Origin: Methanobacteriaceae archaeon
GTDB lineage: Archaea > Methanobacteriota > Methanobacteria > Methanobacteriales > Methanobacteriaceae
Direction: 5' to 3'
NCBI GenBank assembly: GCA_030693105.1
Contig: JAUYBK010000125.1
Location: forward strand, 1-16,123
DNA length: 16,123 nt
In this document: piece by piece, positions 1-6,936 of the stretch
How positions within the stretch are numbered: the stretch's first letter is position 1
Layout: the number at the start of each line of letters is the position of its first letter
Notes under the pieces: model-generated
What the model was told of the DNA's origin: nothing
Database searches by the model: none
Seen by the model: the letters and a program-made list of their open reading frames with translations, nothing else
Made by a program: the position numbers and the translations under genes

Positions 1-1220
1 ACACCAGCTATCATATTGAATATACCATATAATCCATCTGTAAGACAAAATCCAAAGAAAAATGGGAAAACTATGGCCAAAAATATGGTTGGATCTATTT
101 CGTTGTACTGTGGTGGGGAATACATCTTAGTCATAAACTCAAACGGCTTTGCAAACCCCGGATTTTCCAGGTCCACTGGAATATTTTCTTCACCATCGGG
201 GTTGGTAACATCTACTATGGAATGCCCTTTTGTAGATTTTTTAATTACATCTAATGCATGGTCCAAATCCTTCTCCCGTACCCATGCCTCTAACATGTGT
301 GTTTTATCTGTTTTGGCAAAAGATGAGAAGATTTCCTCTCTTTCTCTTTCAATTTCCAGCTGTTCTTTTAGGATTAAAATGTCTTCTTCACATTTTTTTG
401 ATAAATCATTAGCTTCAGTTATTAAATCCTTTTTTTCTTTTTCTAAATTATCGAGTTGAGTTTTAACATTTTCGATGGCTTCTTTGGGTTTTCCAGACAG
501 TCGTGGAATATCAAATTTTTCAAATTCAAACTTCCTTAAAAGTTTGATGAGATCGTCCCGGTATTTATTCAAAGTTATGATAACCACTGTTTTCTCAGTT
601 TTTTCTTGAATTTCGCTTTCAAAAATAATTATTTTGTCAGTTATTTCCTCTAACTCTTTACTAAATTTGGAATAGACCTCCAAAGCCACTTTTCCTGATA
701 TTATGGATATATGTTTGGTGTCTATCAAGTCCTTCATGTCCAGATCTAAAAATTCCAGGTTTTTTAGAGAATTAAAATCAGATTCAAGTTGGATCTTCTG
801 TGATTCCAGTTCTTTTAATCCTTTTTGGATAGTTTGGGTTCTTGACTCCACCTTATCTAGGAATAAATTAGTATTTTTAATTATCTGTTTTTTATCTAAT
901 TCTTCAACTTTCTTCTTTTCAGGTATTTTTGGACTTATAAACCCTTCTATCAATTGTAATGGACTTACTTTTTCTTTTTTCACACTTTCCCAAAAATCAG
1001 TTATATTGGTTATTCTTAATAGAAGAGAAGATAATTCGGCAGTATGCGGACCTGTATGTGATGGTTTAAATATTCCACTCCATTCTATATCCTTTTTGAC
1101 CCGTTCAGACATATCATGAATCTGTAAGACTGATGCCTCGTGTAATGAACTTATCAAATTATCAGAATAATCATCCAAAGTAATAATTCCAAGTTTTCGC
1201 ATTCTAGCTGGTCTAAACAT
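1..1220 (-). CDS. atpI: A-type ATP synthase subunit I, N-terminal 406 residues (3' end outside window)
   Basis: Membrane stator subunit (a-subunit type) of the archaeal A1Ao ATP synthase; its C-terminal membrane domain lines the ion path against the c-ring. The visible part is the hydrophilic N-terminal arm, rich in charged heptad-like helices from about residue 120 to 300. It ends at the first membrane segment, where residues 369-399 read PPQYNEIDPT followed by a Phe-rich stretch and TDGLYG, the conserved entry signature of the family. Family members are about 650 residues, so roughly the C-terminal 40% is off the left edge. Start is ATG at 1220, preceded closely by GTGAT; a second in-frame ATG six codons later (MRKLG) is less likely. 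It lies 19 bases after subunit H in the usual H-I gene order, so the rest of the operon should continue leftward. No break is seen. Confidence 0.93.
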   Translation of the reverse strand, partial: MFRPARMRKLGIITLDDYSDNLISSLHEASVLQIHDMSERVKKDIEWSGIFKPSHTGPHTAELSSLLLRITNITDFWESVKKEKVSPLQLIEGFISPKIPEKKKVEELDKKQIIKNTNLFLDKVESRTQTIQKGLKELESQKIQLESDFNSLKNLEFLDLDMKDLIDTKHISIISGKVALEVYSKFSKELEEITDKIIIFESEIQEKTEKTVVIITLNKYRDDLIKLLRKFEFEKFDIPRLSGKPKEAIENVKTQLDNLEKEKKDLITEANDLSKKCEEDILILKEQLEIEREREEIFSSFAKTDKTHMLEAWVREKDLDHALDVIKKSTKGHSIVDVTNPDGEENIPVDLENPGFAKPFEFMTKMYSPPQYNEIDPTIFLAIVFPFFFGFCLTDGLYGIFNMIAG

Positions 1221-1239
1221 GTATATCACTATTAAAAGA

Positions 1240-1554
1240 TTAAAGGATGTTATTTATTATAACTGTGGCGGCGTCATCAATTTTATCTTCAGTTTGGGCT
1301 TTAATATCAGAAACTTCCCTTTCTGTTTCTCTTAATGTTCGGTTTGCCTCATTTTTAGCTTTGCTTTCAGACTCAAAAATGATCTGTTTGAATCGTTGGT
1401 TTGCATCTTCCTTACTTTTTTCCATGATACTGATTGATTCCTCATTTGCTTTCTTTATTATATCTGAAGCGCGTTCGTTTGCATCTTCTAAAAGCTTTAT
1501 AGCATCATTTTCAGCTTTTTTTATGGTACTAATAGCTTCTGATATCGTTATCAT
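1240..1554 (-). CDS. atpH: A-type ATP synthase subunit H
   Basis: Peripheral-stalk subunit of the A1Ao ATP synthase; in the family it forms a long coiled coil with subunit E that holds the catalytic head against rotation. The 104-residue product is almost entirely charged, Ala-rich helix (repeated EA, KA and KE heptads), with no membrane segment or signal peptide, as expected. The open frame extends to a GTG at 1566, but ATG 1554 is chosen because a GGTGAT ribosome binding site (1559-1564) sits four bases before it and would itself overlap the upstream GTG codons. It is the first gene of the operon, followed after 19 bases by subunit I, and has a good promoter about 40 bases upstream. Length fits the family. 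Identification rests on composition plus its position directly before subunit I. Confidence 0.9.
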   Translation of the reverse strand: MITISEAISTIKKAENDAIKLLEDANERASDIIKKANEESISIMEKSKEDANQRFKQIIFESESKAKNEANRTLRETEREVSDIKAQTEDKIDDAATVIINNIL

Positions 1555-1590
1555 TTGAATCACCACATCTTTAATTGCATTTATGAAATG

Positions 1591-1610
1591 ATAATATATA
1601 TGTTTTACTA
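1591..1610 (-). promoter_or_regulatory. Promoter of the ATP synthase operon
   Basis: Read on the minus strand the site is TAGTAAAACATATATATTAT: an AAAAC BRE-like element directly before a TATATAT box. Transcription would start about 25 bases downstream, near 1571, giving a leader of about 15 bases that contains the GGTGAT site of subunit H. Called by motif and spacing only. Confidence 0.6.
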
Positions 1611-1809
1611 TTTTAGGAATCCTTCACTTCATATTTAACTTCATATCCTATTTTCATACAACTAACTATTATTAATAGTACTTTTTCAAGCTAATTAATT
1701 CCATTATCATAAACAGATTGAAAAAATAAGCTCAATTCATCTTCAATGTTTAATTTAACCTTTAATATTTAATTTAAATTTAGGATAAATATCAGTTTGT
1801 AACAGTAGC

Positions 1810-2307
1810 GGATTTTTACAAACATGGTATGATTTATTGGTTCCTGAGCTAGAACGCCAAGCAATAGGCTGAATTTTCAGTAAGTTTTTGGGATTCCGGA
1901 AAATACCCTAGAAAGTGCCAAGATCTGGCCTTTAGAGAACACCTATCCAAAACAGGCAATACCAAGAAATTTAGAAAGAACTTAAAACAAACAAATGGAT
2001 ATTAAAGGTCTCATTGGTAACGAAGGCATTTTTCAGGATGCTACATTCATAACCGCTGACTCAGGCCATAATGCCACCATGAATCGCGCTACAAGAGTTC
2101 ATTCATTCGAAATCCGAGATGAATGCGGAATAAAAGAATAACACGAAAAAGAGCACCTGGAGAACGCCCTTACGCCTTGATTATAAACATTTCCACTCGG
2201 GACACTTAAAAGTTATCAAAATCCTCCGAACACACACCAAAAATATATTCACCTGCTTCTCATACAAACTACTACAAATGAAAACAATAACACAAAAAAC
2301 ACCATAG
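1810..2307 (+). pseudogene. Decayed IS5-like transposase remnant
   Basis: No frame is intact, but successive frames spell an IS5-family transposase. 1810-1911 gives WYDLLVPELERQAIG, an internal stop, then KFLGFRKIP, resembling the family's WYGLSDPELERQ...FxxFLGF segment. 1922-1990 gives DLAFREHLSKTG. 1995-2141 gives QDATFITADSGH, which carries the first catalytic Asp region. 2150-2187 gives KRAPGERPYA, and 2188-2307 gives the C-terminal THTKNIFTCFSYKLLQMK ending at TAG. At least four frame changes and one in-frame stop are present. The middle of the gene between the TADSGH and RAPGERPYA blocks is shortened: the remnant covers about 500 bases where the family needs roughly 900 or more, so the second catalytic Asp region is missing. 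I could not recognise terminal inverted repeats or a target duplication. The family is inferred from remembered motifs. Confidence 0.75.
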
Positions 2308-2510
2308 CGAACGTTAACATTAAAAAAATTCATAAAAGGGATAAAAAGATAAAAACAAAAAAATCGTTCGAAAAGAATAAACCAACAACCAACAACTCCA
2401 ATCAAATAAAAGAAAGTAAATAGAAAATCTTTTAATGAAATTTATAAACTAATCTGGCTATTTAGGATTTTTATGCACTAAAGAAATATCAAAGTGAATT
2501 GGGCTGGTTA

Positions 2511-2615
2511 TCATGCCGTTAGACCTATAAAATAGAACTTTAATACTGTAGCAGTTATGCACCATAAAACCCACAACATTACAATTGCAAACAAAGCAAT
2601 AACACCCCTAGACAA
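2511..2615 (-). CDS. Small single-helix membrane protein, 34 residues, unknown function
   Basis: A short open frame starting at TTG 2615 and ending at TGA 2511. It is preceded by GAGGTGAT (2619-2626) three bases before the start, one of the strongest ribosome binding sites in the window. The product begins MSRGVIALFAIVMLWVLWC and ends LKFYFIGLTA. A hydrophobic helix spans about residues 4-26, with a positive N-terminal tip (Arg3) and a Lys-Phe-Tyr segment after it, so it would be an integral membrane peptide with little outside the bilayer. A BRE/TATA-like site lies about 40 bases upstream. It sits alone between the transposase remnant and the citrate-synthase-like gene, on the same strand as the latter. 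I do not recognise the family. Evidence for coding is the ribosome binding site, promoter spacing and the coherent hydrophobic pattern. Confidence 0.6.
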   Translation of the reverse strand: MSRGVIALFAIVMLWVLWCITATVLKFYFIGLTA

Positions 2616-2649
2616 TTTATCACCTCTCTTTATTATTTATAACACATTA

Positions 2650-2667
2650 ACATAAATGTTTTGCAGA
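2650..2667 (-). promoter_or_regulatory. Probable promoter of the small membrane protein
   Basis: On the minus strand GCAAAAC precedes ATTTATGTT. A start about 25 bases downstream falls near 2630 and leaves a leader of about 15 bases holding the GAGGTGAT site. A second TATA-like stretch, TTATAAATAA, lies closer to the start codon and is a less well-spaced alternative. Confidence 0.4.
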
Positions 2668-2767
2668 TAAAAATTCATAATAATGACCGACATATACTTT
2701 CTTTTTACTTAGATTCTATGATCTTTTGGTTAGATATGAATATAAATATTTATTTAAGACTTTCATC

Positions 2768-2816
2768 TTTTAATTTGATATAGTTAGAACATTGATTATA
2801 AACCATCAAATTAAAA
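2768..2816. repeat. 12-bp perfect inverted repeat, AT-rich
   Basis: TTTTAATTTGAT (2768-2779) and ATCAAATTAAAA (2805-2816) are exact reverse complements separated by 25 bases. The element lies 41 bases past the stop of the citrate-synthase-like gene, in the 241-base gap before the small membrane gene. In RNA from the minus strand it could form a stem-loop marking the operon's 3' end; no GC clamp is present. It could also be a leftover of an insertion event. The rest of the gap is AT-rich, with TATA-like stretches near 2740 but no gene I can support. Confidence 0.45.
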
Positions 2817-2856
2817 TTACAGATCTTATATTAATGTTTTCACGAAATTTAGGGCA

Positions 2857-3672
2857 TTAACATTTTTTTATTATCTTTCTATCATCAACTCCATCATAAA
2901 AAATCTCATCTATTTTGAAAATTTTTCTAAAAGGAGCTTCTCGAGTTTTTTCTTCATGCACATGGCTGATAATGGCGGGGAGCCTTCCAATCATGAATAT
3001 TCCAGTCCCAATACTCCAATCAAAATCCATATCTGATAGTATACCTGCATTAGCCCCGTCTATGTTCATTCGGATCCCTTTCTTCTCCAGAAGGATACTT
3101 TCGATTGTAAGTGCCAGTTCAGTGTGCATTCCTGAGCATTCGTATTTTCGGGCAAGTTCTATAATTTTGGGGGCCCTTGGATCTTCTGCATGATATCTGT
3201 GTCCAAATCCGGGTATCATGTTACCATTTTCTAAGGATTCATTAACCAGTTCTCTGGCAACGCGATCTAGGTCTCCTTCAGATCTTTTAACTCCTTCCTG
3301 AATGGTTTTCATGGTTTGTTCAATTGCACCAGCGTGGTGTTTTCCAAATGCCAGAAGCCCACCTGAAACGCAAGCATGCATTGGAGATCCGGTAGATGCC
3401 ATAAGTCTTGCCGCCTGTGTACTGGGCGGTGTTACTCCATGATCACAAAAGGAGATTAAAATTGCTTCAAGCATTTTTGATTCGTTTCTTGGTGGTATTT
3501 CTCCTTTTATAAGTAAATAGACCATTTCAGAAAAAGATATGTTTCCTATAATGTCTTCTTGTGAGTATCCTCTTGTTGTAAGCCTATTTGGTTCAACTCT
3601 GGTTAGGAATGTTTTCCATTTAGGATTACTAAGTTTAAGCATGTTTTCTATTGTTTCTCTTCCAATTGCCAT
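2857..3672 (-). CDS. Short citrate-synthase-superfamily protein (citryl-CoA lyase-like), 271 residues
   Basis: Citrate-synthase fold enzyme that should act on a CoA thioester and an oxo-acid. The catalytic triad positions are all present: His113 in GKHHAGA (equivalent to GPLHGGA), His158 in GFGHRY, and Asp205 in NIDGANAG. Arg159 and Arg244 are plausible carboxylate ligands. At 271 residues it is much shorter than ordinary citrate synthases (about 370-430) and matches the short form often annotated citryl-CoA lyase or citrate synthase-like. The true substrate is therefore uncertain. ATG 3672 is preceded by GGAGTGAT, which overlaps the stop codon of the fumarase-like gene six bases upstream, so translation is probably coupled. 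It is the last gene of the four-gene operon. A conventional citrate synthase role is doubtful because these methanogens are thought to make 2-oxoglutarate by the reductive branch. Confidence 0.82.
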   Translation of the reverse strand: MAIGRETIENMLKLSNPKWKTFLTRVEPNRLTTRGYSQEDIIGNISFSEMVYLLIKGEIPPRNESKMLEAILISFCDHGVTPPSTQAARLMASTGSPMHACVSGGLLAFGKHHAGAIEQTMKTIQEGVKRSEGDLDRVARELVNESLENGNMIPGFGHRYHAEDPRAPKIIELARKYECSGMHTELALTIESILLEKKGIRMNIDGANAGILSDMDFDWSIGTGIFMIGRLPAIISHVHEEKTREAPFRKIFKIDEIFYDGVDDRKIIKKC

Positions 3673-3678
3673 GATATA

Positions 3679-4545
3679 TCACTCCAGAATTTCGGAAGGG
3701 AGGAATACTGATGATCTTCTTGGTTCCACACAACAGCAGGGGCGCACACAAAGAATTCTAACGCCACTAGCTCTTTGAGGGCCAATATTAACAAAGGATC
3801 CTAGTGCAGTAACAGAACCACCTATACCAAGTGGGCCTATTTTAGAATTATTAAGAGATTCAGTTATTTTCTCTTCTATTTTGGATTGTTTATTTAAATT
3901 TCCGTATGCCATTGCTTTTAGCATCAATGAGGAAGCTTCAAAATGAGTTCTACCAATGCCAACAGCGGGGATAACAGGAGTGCATCCTAACTTAGGAATC
4001 TCTGATCTCATCCATGTTATCACTTCCTTAAAAAGCTTTCTATGATCCCTCTTGTGAAATACGCTTTTAGTAAGGGCCCTTATCTCTGGACCACCACCTA
4101 ACATAAGTACATGAATTTTTATGCCTTCAAAGTCCATGTTGTCCATCAAAAACCCGGGAGGAACCAGTTTTCCGGGGTGGGTGTAAAGGCCCTCACTTTG
4201 TTCAATCCGTTGGGTAGCATCACCACGAACGGCCATAGGTCTTCCAGGAAGTTTTAACAGCCCTTCACGAACTCCGGACTTTATTTCTTCTAAAAAATTG
4301 GGGGGAAGGGCGGTATTGGGCCCTACTTCTACCAATATGTGGGGTATCCCCGTGTCGTCACATAGTGGTACTTTATGCTGCTGTGCCAGTCGGGCGTTCT
4401 CTATCATGATTTCCAAAACCCATCTGGCCCTCTCATTTTCCTCCTTTTGGAGAGCATGACGGTAAGCTGCCATTTGGTCGTTTCGGAAACTAGTGCTAGC
4501 CTCGATAAGAGCACTTTTAACCATATTTGAAATATCAGTCTCCAT
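3679..4545 (-). CDS. Class I fumarase alpha-type (tartrate dehydratase alpha-like) iron-sulfur hydro-lyase protein
   Basis: Resembles the N-terminal or alpha part of class I fumarases and tartrate dehydratases, which hold a [4Fe-4S] cluster used in hydration and dehydration of dicarboxylates. Cys62 in LCDDTGIPH and Cys188 in GCTPVIPAVGIG are the usual first two cluster ligands. The third is expected in the C-terminal CVRPCCCVEPRR block (Cys266, 270-272), which has an unusual Cys triplet. The IGPLGIGGSVTALG block before it is also family-typical. At 288 residues it matches a full alpha subunit. No beta subunit is in the operon, although catalysis in the two-subunit enzymes needs both. GIGRTHFEAS departs from the common GIGGT form. 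ATG 4545 has AAGGA eight to nine bases upstream and follows the U32-like gene by 22 bases. Substrate unknown; fumarate is only one possibility. Confidence 0.83.
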   Translation of the reverse strand: METDISNMVKSALIEASTSFRNDQMAAYRHALQKEENERARWVLEIMIENARLAQQHKVPLCDDTGIPHILVEVGPNTALPPNFLEEIKSGVREGLLKLPGRPMAVRGDATQRIEQSEGLYTHPGKLVPPGFLMDNMDFEGIKIHVLMLGGGPEIRALTKSVFHKRDHRKLFKEVITWMRSEIPKLGCTPVIPAVGIGRTHFEASSLMLKAMAYGNLNKQSKIEEKITESLNNSKIGPLGIGGSVTALGSFVNIGPQRASGVRILCVRPCCCVEPRRSSVFLPSEILE

Positions 4546-4567
4546 AAAACACGTCCTTGAAATATAC

Positions 4568-5470
4568 CTATTCTGGAATGGCCAAGTCCTTTGTTCCTAC
4601 TTTAGAAATCTTAGCTTCAGGGTAATAACGGTTGATCATGTCTTGGACCAGACGAACCTGTCTTATCCGCTCACCAGCTTGATTAAAAGTGGTATCCCAA
4701 CCATGATGGGTTGCAACCGAACCACCAGTCTTCAAATAGACCGGTGCAGCTTTTTTTATAATATCCGGTGCTTCATAATGCCGGATAAATCCACCTGAAG
4801 ATTTGGGATTTTCGGTGTGAATGTCCAGGGAGATGTCAATGGCCTGACGGATTTCATTCATCATATTTATCGACAAGTCGCGGACCGGGTTGAAGGAATC
4901 AGCACCAATATCCTGAAGAAGACGGGCTGATGCTGGGTTTCCATGTCCAGTGTGAGCCGAAATCTTGAAATGTAGGCTAGAAGGAAGTTCTCCTACTTCT
5001 CGCATCTGGGAGAGCACCCACAGAAGTCCCTCATCGTAAACTACAATACCCCGCACACCCAGGGACGCCGCACGTTTAACGTCTTCTAGGGCATAAATCA
5101 GGTTTTTATAACCACGCAGCCGATATCCTATTCGTGCCCCTTCCTTGGTCTGGGCTGAAGCGCTGGTATCGTAGGTAGCCCGAGGACCCACACTTAAAAA
5201 GAGTTCTAACTGGGCATCAAAGGCCATATCTCTCATTTGGACTATTTCCGAGTCAGTGAGAAGCATTATGCCTTTGGTCTGAGTCACCCGATGCACCTGG
5301 ACTTCGTAATGATCCAGGGCGTCAATTAAACCGGATAATGCGGCAGGTTTTTGGATCCCGGGTACTTCAAAGCGGTACTGGCCACCGTCTTCAAACCGCT
5401 TTTCGGATTCAGGTAAGTTATTAAGTGCTTTCCCAATCCCTATTTTCTCTAAAAAATCTTCACTATTCAA
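4568..5470 (-). CDS. U32-peptidase-like TIM-barrel protein, unknown function
   Basis: A 300-residue protein resembling the standalone barrel of proteins annotated 'peptidase U32 family'. Recognisable blocks in order are FEVPGIQKPAALSGLIDAL, VHRVTQTKGIMLLTDSEI, LSVGPRATYDTSA, YALEDVKRAASLGVRGIVV, GNPASARLLQDIGADSFNP and GGFIRHYEAPDI. These look like alternating strands and helices of a TIM barrel. It lacks the long C-terminal extensions of the collagenase and RNA-hydroxylation U32 proteins, so peptidase activity should not be assumed. The frame is open to GTG 5479, which overlaps the PrpD-like stop by GTGA. I prefer TTG 5470 because GGTGAT (5475-5480) lies four bases before it, the same arrangement as at subunit H. 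It is the second gene of the four-gene operon; a lyase or isomerase role beside PrpD and the citrate-synthase-like protein is inference. Confidence 0.75.
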   Translation of the reverse strand: MNSEDFLEKIGIGKALNNLPESEKRFEDGGQYRFEVPGIQKPAALSGLIDALDHYEVQVHRVTQTKGIMLLTDSEIVQMRDMAFDAQLELFLSVGPRATYDTSASAQTKEGARIGYRLRGYKNLIYALEDVKRAASLGVRGIVVYDEGLLWVLSQMREVGELPSSLHFKISAHTGHGNPASARLLQDIGADSFNPVRDLSINMMNEIRQAIDISLDIHTENPKSSGGFIRHYEAPDIIKKAAPVYLKTGGSVATHHGWDTTFNQAGERIRQVRLVQDMINRYYPEAKISKVGTKDLAIPE

Positions 5471-5475
5471 TAAAA

Positions 5476-6795
5476 TCACCCTTTTCTTACAAAACGATTT
5501 ATAATACTAATTAATTCAGTTACTTCGTATGATTCTATATTTTTCATGATATTGAGAGTTTTTAAATCCACTTCCGGATTTAGAAGCCGGAATTTTGTCA
5601 GAATATCGTTCCAATTAAATGGTTTTTCGGGTTCTCCCTGTGGCAAATGCACAGTTTCCTCCCAAGATCCTTCTCTGGTAGTTATGATTACCTGAGATGG
5701 TCTTTGTTCTGGATATAATGATTCCAAATTGGGATCACATTTCATGGATACTTTAGAAGCTAAGTTTAGTATTTCTGCATTAATGTGGAGAGTCTGGTTT
5801 AGTCCCTTAGAAATGGCCAATGCTAAACTGACCGGTAAACTCTGCCTGACGGCTTCCGGGCTGTGGGGATGATATTCATCATGTTCTGCTGCAATTTTAT
5901 AGGTATTAACCGTTACATTTACAATATTATCTGGATTTATATTGTTTTTTTGCATCAGTGACATTGCTGCGTCAATTGACGAGTGCAGATGCCTGCAAAC
6001 CGGGTATTTCTTGAAATATACTCCTAAAATATAGTAAGATTTCCATAAATCTTCTTTTGCAATGGCTATTTTAGCCAGCTCGATCTGTGAAGTGGCTCTG
6101 AGAAATCCTTCTTTTCCATCTATTATACTTTTAGCCCCTGTAAATCCTTTTTGAGCTATTAATGCTGATAGTACTCCTGATTGAGCTGCTCGACCCGGGT
6201 GAAGGTGTTTACCCATGGTACCTGCGTGGTCTGATTCCAACAGTCCTGCGGCCTGAGTCCCGGCCAGACCGAAACAATTAACAATAGATTCTTCATCGAG
6301 TTTTAATACTTTACTGGCTGCTGCTGCAGCTCCAAAGGTTCCACAAGTTCCGGTACTGTGAAAACCTCTTCTTCTATGGTTTGGATTCGCTATAATTCCC
6401 ATTAAGACTGCTATTTGATATCCGACCACCATGGACTCAATTAAATCTTTTCCACTGACTTCATGGGACTCGGATAAAGATAGTGCTGCCGGGATGACAC
6501 ATGCTCCGGGATGAAGTTGGGCCTGACGATGCCCGTCGTCCAAATCCAAAGAGTGTGCGGAAACACCATTAACCAAGCTGGCCTCCAGGGCACTGGTTTT
6601 AGAACCACCAATGATGGTAGAAGAACCGTGAGAACCCACGATGTTGCCTATTATTTGACTGCTACGGGTCCGTGAACCACCTAGGGAAACTCCTAAAAAG
6701 TCCATAAAACACAGTTTTGCCTTTTCTACCACATCTGCCGGCAAGTTTTCATAATGAGTATTGCAGATGAAGCTGGCCAGGGAGTCGGTGATCAT
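5476..6795 (-). CDS. MmgE/PrpD family protein (2-methylcitrate dehydratase / cis-aconitate decarboxylase superfamily)
   Basis: Member of the MmgE/PrpD superfamily, whose characterised members dehydrate 2-methylcitrate (PrpD), decarboxylate cis-aconitate (IRG1/CadA) or act on iminodisuccinate. At 439 residues it is full length. Typical blocks are MDFLGVSLGGSRTRSSQIIG (31-50), NGVSAHSLDLDDGHRQAQLH (76-95) followed by PGACVIPAAL, the Gly/Ala-rich TCGTFGAAAAASKVLKL, and KYPVCRHLHSSIDAAM in the middle. Asp85-87, His89 and His95 lie in the conserved active-site loop. It is the first gene of the operon; its TGA overlaps the alternative GTG of the U32-like gene. ATG 6795 has no clear ribosome binding site, which suits a promoter-proximal gene but leaves the start less certain. 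A complete methylcitrate cycle is not encoded here, so the substrate is unknown. Confidence 0.87.
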   Translation of the reverse strand: MITDSLASFICNTHYENLPADVVEKAKLCFMDFLGVSLGGSRTRSSQIIGNIVGSHGSSTIIGGSKTSALEASLVNGVSAHSLDLDDGHRQAQLHPGACVIPAALSLSESHEVSGKDLIESMVVGYQIAVLMGIIANPNHRRRGFHSTGTCGTFGAAAAASKVLKLDEESIVNCFGLAGTQAAGLLESDHAGTMGKHLHPGRAAQSGVLSALIAQKGFTGAKSIIDGKEGFLRATSQIELAKIAIAKEDLWKSYYILGVYFKKYPVCRHLHSSIDAAMSLMQKNNINPDNIVNVTVNTYKIAAEHDEYHPHSPEAVRQSLPVSLALAISKGLNQTLHINAEILNLASKVSMKCDPNLESLYPEQRPSQVIITTREGSWEETVHLPQGEPEKPFNWNDILTKFRLLNPEVDLKTLNIMKNIESYEVTELISIINRFVRKG

Positions 6796-6859
6796 TAATC
6801 ATAGGGATTACGTAATTAATGATAAAGGTTTGGATGGTGGAGTATCATATTCTTCTTTA

Positions 6860-6885
6860 CATCTATAAAATTTGAATAAAAAAAT
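6860..6885 (-). promoter_or_regulatory. Probable promoter of the PrpD/U32/fumarase/citrate-synthase-like operon
   Basis: Read on the minus strand, CAAATTTTATAGATG contains a TATA-like TTTTATAG. Initiation about 25 bases on, near 6838, would leave a leader of about 43 bases before ATG 6795. The surrounding sequence is so AT-rich that other positions remain possible. Confidence 0.4.
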
Positions 6886-6936
6886 ATTAACAAGAATATT
6901 TGAATATTTGAAGAGATTTAATAATTGAAAAAATAG

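Noticed and set aside
16..1119. Plus-strand open frames at 16-459 and 703-1119
   Set aside because: They are antisense to the ATP synthase subunit I gene, which reads without interruption on the minus strand and has recognisable motifs.
1247..1558. Plus-strand hydrophobic frame of 103 residues
   Set aside because: Mirror of subunit H; the apparent hydrophobicity is the complement of a Glu/Lys/Ala-rich coiled coil.
1842..1911. Stop-codon readthrough or pyrrolysine use in the transposase region
   Set aside because: The first in-frame stop is TGA, not TAG, and there are several frame changes, so decay explains it.
2181..2405. Minus-strand 74-residue Phe/Cys-rich frame resembling a membrane protein
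   Set aside because: It is antisense to the C-terminal part of the transposase remnant, lacks a ribosome binding site, and its composition is explained by the complement of Lys/Asn-rich codons.
1567..2856. CRISPR array, tRNA or rRNA in the gene-poor region
   Set aside because: No regularly spaced direct repeats, no cloverleaf with a T-loop motif and no rRNA-like GC-rich sequence were found by eye.
3679..6795. Complete methylcitrate cycle or TCA segment
   Set aside because: No methylisocitrate lyase, aconitase, isocitrate dehydrogenase or fumarase beta subunit is encoded here.
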